DNA from: an uncultured delta proteobacterium
Lineage (GTDB): Bacteria > Myxococcota_A > Polyangia > Polyangiales > Polyangiaceae
Reading direction: 5' to 3'
NCBI GenBank assembly: GCA_903892415.1
Contig: CAITIQ010000444.1
Span: 62,001-126,000, forward strand
DNA length: 64,000 nt
Shown: one piece after another, positions 33,456-41,087 of the stretch
How the letters are laid out: each line of letters opens with the position of its first letter
Numbering within the stretch: position 1 is the stretch's first letter
Position numbers and translations under genes: made by a program
The notes under the pieces: generated by a model
Database searches by the model: none
What the model saw: only the letters and a program-made list of their open reading frames with translations
What the model was told of the DNA's origin: nothing

Positions 33456-35231
33456 TCAGCCCAAGAGCACGCGCTCTTCGGCTAGCTCGGCTCGACGAGG
33501 GCCGCGCGCAACGAACAGCGCCAAGACGAAGGTGAGCGGGCCAACACGGCCGATCAACATGGTGACGATCAACACCACCTTGCCGAACGAGGAGAGCTGG
33601 GCCGTGACGCCGCTCGAGAGGCCGCAGGTGGCGAAGGCGCTGCATACCTCGAACAGAGCGGCCAGCGGGGCGTAGCGCTCCTCGCTCAAGAGCAGCGCGG
33701 TCATCGCTAGCACGAACAGCGTCGACACAAGGATCACGGCCAAGGCGCGCCGCATGGTCGCGTCAGGCAGCACGCGATCGAAGAGCGAAGCGCGCCGGCC
33801 TCGAACCTCCGCGCGCAAGAAGGCCCAGGCGGCCGCAGCCGAGGTGACCCGAACGCCGCCTGCTGTGGAAACCGGGCCAGCACCGATCAACATCACCAGG
33901 CTGGTGAGCCACATGGCCGCAGCCCCAAATTTCCCAACATCCACCGTATTGAAGCCACCGGTTCGCATCGAGACACTGTGAAAGACGGCCGCAACCAGCT
34001 TGCCCTCGACGCTCAGCTCGGCAAACGAGGCCGACCACTCGAGCACGAGCAGCAGCAGGGCTGGCAGCACGATCAGAAGGCCAGTGCTCGCCAACACGAC
34101 GCGCAGATGCAAGCTGAGCCGCGCAGCACGTTCGTGTTGACGAGCGGCTATGACGCGCCGCCAGAGTTCGGCCAGGACCGGAAAGCCAATGCCGCCGACG
34201 GCGATCAGCGCGGCGACGATTCCGCTCACCGCGGCCGACTCGCTGAAGGCCATCAAGTTGCTATTCGAGAGCGAAAAACCGCAGTTACAGAAGGCGCTGA
34301 TGCTGTGAAAAAGCGCCCACCACGCGCGCGAACCGGCGCCGGCCGCTGGGTGCGTGCTCTCCGGCCCGAGCGCGACCTCCTCGCTCGAAAGCGTCGCCAG
34401 GTACAAAGCCAGAGCGCCGCAAAGCTCGAGCACGAAGGTCGCCACGATCACGAAGCGAACCGAGTCTTTCAGTTGACCGAGCGATCGTGAATCCACCGTC
34501 TCGGCGAGCGCGAGCGCGCTGCGCGAATCCAGGCGTTTCCCGGCCACGAGCGCGAGCGCGCTGCCCAAGATCACGTAGCCCAGGCCGCCGGCTTGGATCA
34601 GCAGCAGCATCACCAACTGACCGAAGCCGGAGTAGGTGGCGGGCACGTTGAAGGGGCAGAGGCCGGTCAAGCACACGGCGCTGGTGGCGGTGAAAACACC
34701 ATCGAGCAACTTCGAGCCATCGCTGCCACGCAGCGAGAGCGGATGGCTGAGCAGCACTCCGCCGAAGAAGATGAAGAGGCCGAAGGTGACCGCCGAAAGC
34801 CGGGCCGGATTGCGCTCCACCGCCTCGAGGAAGCGGCGCAGTTTCTGACCGCGCACCACCCCGAGCACCATGGCGAAGAAGAGCGTGAGCACGGTGAAGT
34901 TCTCGTAGAACTGCGCATCTTGCAGCGCGCTCACTCCTGCGAGGAAGCGGCCAAGGTGATAGCCCTTCTGCACGAAGCAGAGCAGTGTCAGCGCGGCGAT
35001 GCCCAAGGCGAGTGCCCGCGCCTTGCGACTCTGCGTACTCTTGGCGCTGGGCCGAATACCGAGACGTGCCCACAACACGAGCAACAAAAGCTCGCCGACG
35101 CTGACCAACGGTGAGACCACCAAGTCGAAGGCAAACACGATATCGAAGGCGGCAAAGATCAGAGCCACCGCGATCAACGTCGAACTGGTGATACGCGACA
35201 GCCAAAGCCGCGGGGCCGTGAGCGCGCCCAT
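33456..35231 (-). CDS. trkH: K+ transporter TrkH/KtrB
   Basis: A 591-residue channel-like transporter with many transmembrane helices. The four selectivity-filter loops can be seen: TSAVCLTGL, AFCNCGFSL, MRTGGFNTV and AFATCGLSSG. It is longer than typical KtrB (about 450) because of roughly 140 extra N-terminal residues with further hydrophobic segments. Its ATG overlaps the kamA stop as TGATG (35229-35233). Works with TrkA. Confidence 0.93.
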   Translation of the reverse strand: MGALTAPRLWLSRITSSTLIAVALIFAAFDIVFAFDLVVSPLVSVGELLLLVLWARLGIRPSAKSTQSRKARALALGIAALTLLCFVQKGYHLGRFLAGVSALQDAQFYENFTVLTLFFAMVLGVVRGQKLRRFLEAVERNPARLSAVTFGLFIFFGGVLLSHPLSLRGSDGSKLLDGVFTATSAVCLTGLCPFNVPATYSGFGQLVMLLLIQAGGLGYVILGSALALVAGKRLDSRSALALAETVDSRSLGQLKDSVRFVIVATFVLELCGALALYLATLSSEEVALGPESTHPAAGAGSRAWWALFHSISAFCNCGFSLSNSNLMAFSESAAVSGIVAALIAVGGIGFPVLAELWRRVIAARQHERAARLSLHLRVVLASTGLLIVLPALLLLVLEWSASFAELSVEGKLVAAVFHSVSMRTGGFNTVDVGKFGAAAMWLTSLVMLIGAGPVSTAGGVRVTSAAAAWAFLRAEVRGRRASLFDRVLPDATMRRALAVILVSTLFVLAMTALLLSEERYAPLAALFEVCSAFATCGLSSGVTAQLSSFGKVVLIVTMLIGRVGPLTFVLALFVARGPRRAELAEERVLLG

Positions 35232-36349
35232 CAGGTTGGATCGACGTAGGTGACCGCGTCACTGCGATGCGTACGGAAGGACGTCCAGCCTGGCCCCTCG
35301 GCCACCACGTAGTTGGGGCCATGCGGCACTTTGCCGAAGCCGCCGGGCGTATCCACGATGTACTTGGGCAAGGCGATGCCGGTGACCCGACCTTGCAACT
35401 CCTTCATGATCGAGACGCCTACATGAAGCGGCGTACGCAGGTGACTCGTGCCCACCACCGGATCCATCTGCAGCAGGTAATACGGCCGGACGCGGGTGCG
35501 CACCAAGCCGCGGAACAGCTCCGCGAGCACCTCGGCTGAGTCGTTGATACCGCGCATGAGCACGGTCTGATTCATCACTGGAAAGCCAGCATCGATCAGG
35601 CGCAGCAAGCCGCGTCGCGCCTCCGCGGTGAGCTCCTTGGGGTGGTTGAAGTGCGTCATCACCCAGATCGGGTGAAAGGGTTTGAGCGCCGTAACCAGCT
35701 CTTTGGTGATGCGCGAGGGCATCGTCACCGGCACGCGCGTGGCAAGCCGAATGGTCTCGATGCTGGGGATGGCGCGCAGCCGCTCGAAGATGCGCACCAA
35801 GCGCGCGGTGGCCATCGAAAGCGGATCTCCGCCGCTGACGATCACATCCCGCACCTCGCGGTGGGCCTTCAAATAGTCGAAGGCCGCCTCGAGCGAGCGA
35901 TCCGGCACCGGCCCTTTGCCGTCACCAACCATGCGCGAGCGCGTACAAAAGCGGCAATAGAGCGCGCATTGATCGGTGACCAGCAGCAGCGCTCGATCCG
36001 GATAGCGTTGCACCAAGTTGGGCGCGACCTCATTGGCGACCTCGCCCAGCGGGTCCTCGAGATCCGACGGGTCGACCTCTTCTTCACGCGAGGAGGGCAC
36101 GCACTGCATACGGATGGGGCAGGCGGGGTCCTCCGGATCTGCCAGGCGCGCGTAGTAACGCGTGATGCGCATCGGCAAGCCTGCTTGGGCGGCCCGCTCT
36201 GCACCGCGGCGCTCTTGCTCAGAGAGCCGGAAGACCCGACCCAGCTCCTCGACGCTGGTGATCGAAGCGCTGAGCTCCGACTGCCAGCGTGGCCGCTGCT
36301 TACGCGCTGGTGCGGCGCTGGGCGCAACGATAGCAAGATGACGCGCCAC
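35231..36349 (-). CDS. kamA: Lysine 2,3-aminomutase family radical SAM protein
   Basis: A 372-residue radical SAM/PLP enzyme. The iron-sulfur cluster motif CALYCRFC is at about residue 130, GGDPL follows, and the PLP lysine lies in the late TPGGFGKVP. Members convert L-lysine to beta-lysine, either as an osmolyte precursor or, as EpmB, for EF-P modification; the length is between the two types. No epmA or ablB is in the window. Its coupling to trkH (TGATG) suggests a role in salt adaptation. The GTG start has GAGG (GAGGTTCC) in front and lies six bases after the prolyl isomerase gene. Confidence 0.9.
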   Translation of the reverse strand: MARHLAIVAPSAAPARKQRPRWQSELSASITSVEELGRVFRLSEQERRGAERAAQAGLPMRITRYYARLADPEDPACPIRMQCVPSSREEEVDPSDLEDPLGEVANEVAPNLVQRYPDRALLLVTDQCALYCRFCTRSRMVGDGKGPVPDRSLEAAFDYLKAHREVRDVIVSGGDPLSMATARLVRIFERLRAIPSIETIRLATRVPVTMPSRITKELVTALKPFHPIWVMTHFNHPKELTAEARRGLLRLIDAGFPVMNQTVLMRGINDSAEVLAELFRGLVRTRVRPYYLLQMDPVVGTSHLRTPLHVGVSIMKELQGRVTGIALPKYIVDTPGGFGKVPHGPNYVVAEGPGWTSFRTHRSDAVTYVDPT

Positions 36350-36355
36350 GGAACC

Positions 36356-37327
36356 TCAGGGCCTGGGGTTGGCGATCTTCGAGAGCGTGGCTTCGTCCAC
36401 CTCGACCTTGTACTTGGCGCGCAGTTCCTTCTCGAGCTCCTGCTCCTGCTCGATCATCTTCTGCTTCAGAATGGCGACGCGAATGCTCCGATCGGCCTCG
36501 GCCACCGAGCGATCGTGCGCCTTGGTTTGCCCGCTCATGCGCAGAACGTAGAATCGCTTGCCATCGCTGATGACCTCCCCGAACACGTCTCCAACCTTGC
36601 CCAGCTTGAAGACGGCCTCTCGGGCTGCGGCGGGCACCTTGCCGTTCTCACCTTTGGCTTGGCCGGGCGGCCCAACCACGCCGAGATCTCCGGCCAAATC
36701 GAGCGGCAGGTTGCCTTGCTTTTCGTTCTTGGCGGTGATCGAGTTCTCGAAGAAGGCGCGACCCCAAGCGTCGGTGGTTGTGCTCGCACCCAAGGACTCG
36801 AGTACGGCCTTGGCCTTGGCCTCGTCCTCCAAAACGATGACCGAAACGCGGCGACGCTCCGGCTCGCGGAACTCAGCGATGTGATCGTCGTAGTAGCGCT
36901 GGACCTCCGCCATTGGGATCTCGGCGGGCGCCGGTAGGCTCTTGTGAACCTCCTCGAGCAAAGCGTCCCGCAACAACTGCCGAATGGCCTCCTGCGTCGC
37001 GGCGTCTTTCCCGAGACCGCGGCGCTCGGCCTCAGCGGCGAGCAACTCTAGGTCCACCATCTCGTTCAGCAGCTCTTTGCGCTTCTCCACCGTTTGGTAG
37101 CGAAGCCTGTCGAACGGATCCATCCGCTCGATCGCAAGGGCGAAGTCCCCCAGCGTAATCGAACGGTCTCCTACCTTGGCCAACACGCGGGCCGCTTGCT
37201 CTTGGGTCAAACCGCCGGGCGGCGCAGCCGAGCTGGCGCCTTTGTCCTTGGAATCACCGCAGCCGGCGACTCCTAGGGCAGCGACCAACACGATTGCATA
37301 ACGCTGCGTCAGGAAGGATTTCAGCAT
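36356..37327 (-). CDS. Lipoprotein with PpiC-type peptidyl-prolyl isomerase domain
   Basis: A 323-residue lipoprotein (GVAGCGDS) with a SurA_N-like helical part (about 50-140) and a parvulin/rotamase domain (about 155-270, FREPERRRVSVIVLEDEAKA, then VFKLGKVGDVFGEVIS). It resembles PrsA/SurA-type foldases of exported proteins. First gene of the minus-strand unit prsA-like, kamA, trkH, trkA. Confidence 0.92.
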   Translation of the reverse strand: MLKSFLTQRYAIVLVAALGVAGCGDSKDKGASSAAPPGGLTQEQAARVLAKVGDRSITLGDFALAIERMDPFDRLRYQTVEKRKELLNEMVDLELLAAEAERRGLGKDAATQEAIRQLLRDALLEEVHKSLPAPAEIPMAEVQRYYDDHIAEFREPERRRVSVIVLEDEAKAKAVLESLGASTTTDAWGRAFFENSITAKNEKQGNLPLDLAGDLGVVGPPGQAKGENGKVPAAAREAVFKLGKVGDVFGEVISDGKRFYVLRMSGQTKAHDRSVAEADRSIRVAILKQKMIEQEQELEKELRAKYKVEVDEATLSKIANPRP

Positions 37328-37423
37328 GGCAGTTGATCCCGATAGCTGGCTTAGCCGCGGGATCTGTTCTTACGGCTGGACGCTTGAGGGAGCAAGCGGG
37401 TTGCCGGCAACTCGCCACTGCTC

Positions 37424-37429
37424 TATCCG
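37424..37429 (+). promoter_or_regulatory. Candidate -10 element deciding the pyrH start
   Basis: TATCCG ends seven bases before the GTG at 37437, which otherwise has no Shine-Dalgarno sequence. A GAGGGAG (37386-37392) before a TTG at 37401 is the competing signal. Confidence 0.4.
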
Positions 37430-37436
37430 AAGCAGC

Positions 37437-38192
37437 GTGCCCCTCGTCACCATCGCCCCGCCGCCGCCGCATCAAAGTCTGACCTACCGCCGCATCCTGC
37501 TCAAGTTGAGTGGAGAGGCCCTTTGCGGAGAGGAGGGTGGCTTCGGAATTCGACCTGAAACACTGCTCCATGTCGCCGCCGAACTCGCCGAGGTGCACCG
37601 GCTGGGCGTGCAGATCGGCATCGTGGTTGGAGGGGGCAACATCTTCCGCGGCCTCAAGGGGGCAAGCGCCGGGATGGATCGTTCGCAGAGCGACTACATG
37701 GGCATGCTCGCGACGGTGATCAACAGCCTCGCGCTGCAGGACGCGCTCGAGAAGCAGAACGTGCCCACCCGAGTCATGACAGCGATCGAGATTCGACAGG
37801 TCGCAGAGCCGTACATTCGGCGGCGAGCGATTCGTCATCTCGACAAGGGCTCGGTGGTGATCTTTGGAGCGGGCACCGGCAACCCGTATTTCTCGACGGA
37901 TACGGCTGCTGCCCTGCGCGCGATGGAAATCCAGGCCCAGGCCCTGTTCAAGGCCACCAAGGTTGACGGCATCTACGACCGGGACCCGCGTAAGCACGAA
38001 GACGCCAAGATGTTGCAGACCTTGACCTACGATCGCTTCCTGGTGGACCGCATCGGCGTGATGGATTCGACGGCGGTGACGCTGTGCCGCGAGAACCGCT
38101 TGCCCATTCGTGTGTTCAAGCTCAGTGACCACGGGAACATTTTGCGCGTTTGCCAGGGCGCAAACATCGGAACCGTCGTCAGCGAGCCGTGA
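37437..38192 (+). CDS. pyrH: UMP kinase
   Basis: PyrH phosphorylates UMP to UDP. Motifs: YRRILLKLSGEAL, GVQIGIVVGGGNIFRG, DYMGMLATVINSLALQDALE, AGTGNPYFSTDTAAALRA and LFKATKVDGIYDRDP. The frame stays open to an ATG at 37326, which would run head-on into the divergent prsA-like start, so the real start is downstream. I chose GTG 37437 (251 residues, leaderless -10 box); TTG 37401 with an SD is possible. Its stop overlaps the next start (TGATG). Confidence 0.94.
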   Translation: MPLVTIAPPPPHQSLTYRRILLKLSGEALCGEEGGFGIRPETLLHVAAELAEVHRLGVQIGIVVGGGNIFRGLKGASAGMDRSQSDYMGMLATVINSLALQDALEKQNVPTRVMTAIEIRQVAEPYIRRRAIRHLDKGSVVIFGAGTGNPYFSTDTAAALRAMEIQAQALFKATKVDGIYDRDPRKHEDAKMLQTLTYDRFLVDRIGVMDSTAVTLCRENRLPIRVFKLSDHGNILRVCQGANIGTVVSEP

Positions 38193-39043
38193 TGAAGGCC
38201 AAGCGCCCCTCCGGAAAGGCGCTCCACCCTGCGATCAGCAGCGCGAGCGCCCACACCCAGAGTCCGGATCTCGAGGCCGGCTCAGCCGCCCACTACGAAG
38301 ATCCGGACTACTACTGCCGCACCTACAAATCGCGCCTCGAGGACGTGGTGTTCTACGTGGACCGCGCCAAGCAGGTGAGCTCGGTGCTCGAGCTCGGCTG
38401 CGGCAACGGCCGCATCACCCTGCCGATCGCTCGCGCCGGCACGCCCATCGTTGGCGTAGATCTAAGCCGGGCGATGATCACCGATCTCGAGGCGCGCTTG
38501 GCCGAGGAGCCAGCGGACGTACGCAAGCGAGTGAAGCTGCGCGTGGGCGATATGCGCAAGGTGCGTGAGCGGCAGCGCTTCGAGCAGGTGATCTGCCCGT
38601 TCAACGCCTTCTTGCATCTCTACACGCGCGCCGACGTAGAGGCCTTCCTGGACTCGGTCACGCGCTGCTTGGCGCCTAACGGTGAGCTCTTGTTCGACGT
38701 GTCGATCCCCGAGCCGCTCGAGCTCGCGCGCAAGCCGGAGAAGCTGTACCGCACGCGACCGTTCCTCTACCCCGGGATGGGTCGCGTCAAATACGGCGAA
38801 CGCTTCGACTACGACGCCCTCAAGCAGGTGTTGCATGTGTCGATGGAGTTCGAGCCGCCGAACGCCGAGAGCTTTGTCACGCCGCTCACCCACCGCCAGT
38901 TCTACCCGCAGGAGCTCGAGGCCTTGCTCCACTACAACGGCTTTCGGGTGAGCGAGCTCGTCGGCGACTTCATCGGGCCGCCGTCGGAAAGCTCACGCTC
39001 GCTCGTGTTCGTCGCAAAGCAGCGGACAAAGCAAAGCCGCTAA
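38192..39043 (+). CDS. Class I SAM-dependent methyltransferase
   Basis: A 283-residue methyltransferase with the glycine-rich SAM motif VLELGCGNGRIT (about residue 67), GVDLSRAM, and motif IV ICPFNAFLHLYTRAD. Coupled to pyrH by TGATG overlap. The substrate is unknown. An N-terminal stretch of about 45 residues before the fold is Ser/Ala-rich. Confidence 0.9.
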   Translation: MKAKRPSGKALHPAISSASAHTQSPDLEAGSAAHYEDPDYYCRTYKSRLEDVVFYVDRAKQVSSVLELGCGNGRITLPIARAGTPIVGVDLSRAMITDLEARLAEEPADVRKRVKLRVGDMRKVRERQRFEQVICPFNAFLHLYTRADVEAFLDSVTRCLAPNGELLFDVSIPEPLELARKPEKLYRTRPFLYPGMGRVKYGERFDYDALKQVLHVSMEFEPPNAESFVTPLTHRQFYPQELEALLHYNGFRVSELVGDFIGPPSESSRSLVFVAKQRTKQSR

Positions 39044-39063
39044 CGCACGGGGCGTAGCGGCTT
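39034..39063 (+). terminator. Hairpin overlapping methyltransferase stop codon
   Basis: AAGCCGCTA (39034-39042) pairs with TAGCGGCTT (39055-39063) around a 12-base loop. The stem includes the TAA stop. No T-tract. Confidence 0.55.
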
Positions 39064-39119
39064 GTGTGGGAGCAGTCAGCGCGCGCGCTTTGATACGGCG
39101 CGCTCTCTGCTGCGTGGGC

Positions 39120-39365
39120 TCAGGTGCCTCCGTAGATCAACTTCTGCTGCTTGATGTACTCGAGCACGGCGTCATGGCTCGGGCGGTTGAAGGTGATTTT
39201 GCCTGCGGCGATCTCGCGAAGGGCCGTAACAGCGGCCTTGTTCTTCGAGCGAATCAACGGCTCAACACCCTTCATCAGGGCCCGAGTGCGCGTGGACGCG
39301 AGCACCACGAGCGCAAAACGGTTTTCTTCTCGCTCAAGACAATCTTCGACGGTGACGCGTGCCAT
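39120..39365 (-). CDS. rpoZ: RNA polymerase omega subunit
   Basis: An 81-residue omega subunit: MARVTVEDCLEREENRF, LVVLASTRTRALMKG, and the ALREIAAG segment. It aids assembly of RNA polymerase and can bind ppGpp. It lies alone, in the same direction as but 126 bases from the phosphoesterase upstream. TAAGAC ends nine bases before the ATG. Confidence 0.96.
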   Translation of the reverse strand: MARVTVEDCLEREENRFALVVLASTRTRALMKGVEPLIRSKNKAAVTALREIAAGKITFNRPSHDAVLEYIKQQKLIYGGT

Positions 39366-39470
39366 AGACCCAGAGTCTTAACTGTGCCCGACCACCAAAG
39401 CAAGAAGACGTTGGACGATCTGAGGGCGACTGCGCAGATGCCTCCTGCGCAGAACGCTTCATCGAGGCCG

Positions 39471-39511
39471 CAGACGCCGATGTAGAGGCCCTCAGACGCC
39501 GATGTAGAGGC
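39471..39511. repeat. 19-bp direct duplication, period 22, at phosphoesterase 3' end
   Basis: CAGACGCCGATGTAGAGGC occurs at 39471-39489 and again at 39493-39511. The second copy encodes the last residues of the minus-strand phosphoesterase; the first lies just past its stop. Confidence 0.9.
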
Positions 39512-40229
39512 GATGTGCGAAGTTGCGCTCGAGCTTGGCTTTGAGCACCTTCTCCGCGGCCGACTCGATGTCGTACTCGATCCGCTTGAAGTAGAACTTC
39601 TGCTCGTCGCTGTCGTAGATGGTGAAGCTCGCCCGGTTGTCATAGTCACGCGGCTGGCCCACCGAGCCGACGCTAACGATGTACTTGCGGTTCTTTTCGA
39701 GTTTGAAGTCGGTACTGGCCAGCTCCTCAACCGAATTGGGCGTGAGGGCGAACACCTTGCACAAGTGCGAGTGCCCGATCAACGTGAGGTGCCCGAGCTC
39801 CTCATAGATGGGAAGGCATTCCCGCGCCTGCTCCGGCGCGAAGATGTACTCGAACTCCTCGAGCCGTACTGGCGAGCCATGACAGAGGTCCACGTTGATG
39901 TCCTCCAACCGCTCTTTGTAGGGCAGGCCGCGCAACCAGCTCATGTTCTCGGCTGAGAGCATTGAGGCGTGGGTGTCGAGCGCTTGGCGAGCGGCCTCGT
40001 AGTAATACGAGTAGTCCATTCGCCCCGCGACGGCGGCGTCATGATTTCCGAGGATGGTCTTCCTAGCCAAGTTGCGAACCAAGTCCGCACACTCGTTTGG
40101 AGAACCACCGTAACCGACCGTGTCTCCGAGGCAGTAGTAGACGTCGATCCGTTCGGATTTATACGCCTCCAATACTGCGCTCAACGCCTCGTAGTTGGCG
40201 TGAGTATCGCTGAAGATCCCTAGGCGCAC
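39492..40229 (-). CDS. Calcineurin-like metallophosphoesterase
   Basis: A 245-residue metallophosphoesterase of the YfcE/MJ0936-like subgroup. Metal ligands are visible in FSDTHANYEA, CLGDTVGYGG, LGNHDAAV, LCHGSP and IGHSHLC. It may be a phosphodiesterase or a protein phosphatase. Start GTG, with TAAGCT (40236-40241) ending six bases upstream. Confidence 0.93.
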   Translation of the reverse strand: MRLGIFSDTHANYEALSAVLEAYKSERIDVYYCLGDTVGYGGSPNECADLVRNLARKTILGNHDAAVAGRMDYSYYYEAARQALDTHASMLSAENMSWLRGLPYKERLEDINVDLCHGSPVRLEEFEYIFAPEQARECLPIYEELGHLTLIGHSHLCKVFALTPNSVEELASTDFKLEKNRKYIVSVGSVGQPRDYDNRASFTIYDSDEQKFYFKRIEYDIESAAEKVLKAKLERNFAHRLYIGV

Positions 40230-40235
40230 GGGGGC

Positions 40236-40241
40236 AGCTTA
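40236..40241 (-). promoter_or_regulatory. Candidate -10 element of leaderless transcript
   Basis: TAAGCT on the minus strand, six bases before the GTG start of the phosphoesterase. Confidence 0.4.
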
Positions 40242-40337
40242 CCAGAACGGCTAACCATACGGAAGGTTGTGAGACGTCAACTCGAAGATTCACAAAAACT
40301 CCCTTCAATGCGGGCGAGTCCCGGGCGATAGAACGGC

Positions 40338-41009
40338 ATGGCAAGCGACGACGACCGCAACGGCGACGAGGATCAGGAGGTCGCGGAGACCCCGAAACTG
40401 GTGAGTGAGGAGATCGCCCGACGCGAGCACCAACTGCTCATGGAGGCGGCGCCCACCGAGGTGAGCGACCTCGCTTCGGCTTGCGTTCGATTTGTCACCA
40501 AAGCCGTAGGCGTGCAGCTCGACTACACGGTGGAAACGCTGCCCATCCTCGATCATTACCTGGCCGGCGCTCGAGCTGTACTTGCGGCCAAAGAAGTGGG
40601 CGAGCCTCTCGAAGTGGTCGCGCAGACTGCCGGCGCCTACCTCGGAGAGGTGATCCGCCGTCGTTTTCCGTGTTTTTGGGTGCTGACCCCAGCTGATCCG
40701 ACCGAGCACCGCCTGCAGTTCATGCGCTTGTTTCTAACGGTCAAGCCGGTGGCCTGGGTGCTTGATTCGCTGTTGCTGGATCCCGAAAAGGCGCAAGAAA
40801 GCCTTTCGGGGCTGGTGCTCGACCGCGAGGACCGCGACCTTTGTATCGGGCGACTTGCGGATCTGCCGGAGGTTACCGACGAGGATTTTGTCAGGCCCAG
40901 CACCCGGCTCGAGGTGCTCGACCTCGTAGTGGACGCCATCACCACCAAACAGTCCCTCAACCATGAGCCCGCTTTGTCGCTAGAAGAGGAAGACTATCTG
41001 GACGGGTGA
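40338..41009 (+). CDS. Uncharacterised cytoplasmic protein upstream of TssM
   Basis: A 223-residue acidic protein without signal or membrane segments and with only three cysteines. The first 30 residues are highly charged and probably disordered; the rest looks helical (LDYTVETLPILDHYLAGARA, AQTAGAYLGEVIRRRF). I do not recognise it. It is 78 bases upstream of the TssM-like gene and in the same direction, though that gene has its own promoter-like box, so a link in function is only suggested by proximity. Confidence 0.75.
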   Translation: MASDDDRNGDEDQEVAETPKLVSEEIARREHQLLMEAAPTEVSDLASACVRFVTKAVGVQLDYTVETLPILDHYLAGARAVLAAKEVGEPLEVVAQTAGAYLGEVIRRRFPCFWVLTPADPTEHRLQFMRLFLTVKPVAWVLDSLLLDPEKAQESLSGLVLDREDRDLCIGRLADLPEVTDEDFVRPSTRLEVLDLVVDAITTKQSLNHEPALSLEEEDYLDG

Positions 41010-41074
41010 CCGCACACCTGCGCAGCTCCGTTAGGAGGCCCATCCAGAAGGTGTGAAGTTCTGGAGCAAGTTGC

Positions 41075-41080
41075 TAGCCT
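41075..41080 (+). promoter_or_regulatory. Candidate -10 element of leaderless tssM-like transcript
   Basis: TAGCCT ends seven bases before the GTG at 41088; no Shine-Dalgarno sequence is visible. Confidence 0.4.
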
Positions 41081-41087
41081 GGCGGCA

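Noticed and set aside
37326..37436. ATG at 37326 with AGGAAGGA as pyrH start
   Set aside because: The purine run is the complement of the first codons of the divergent prolyl isomerase gene, the added residues are unlike PyrH, and the two genes would share no promoter.
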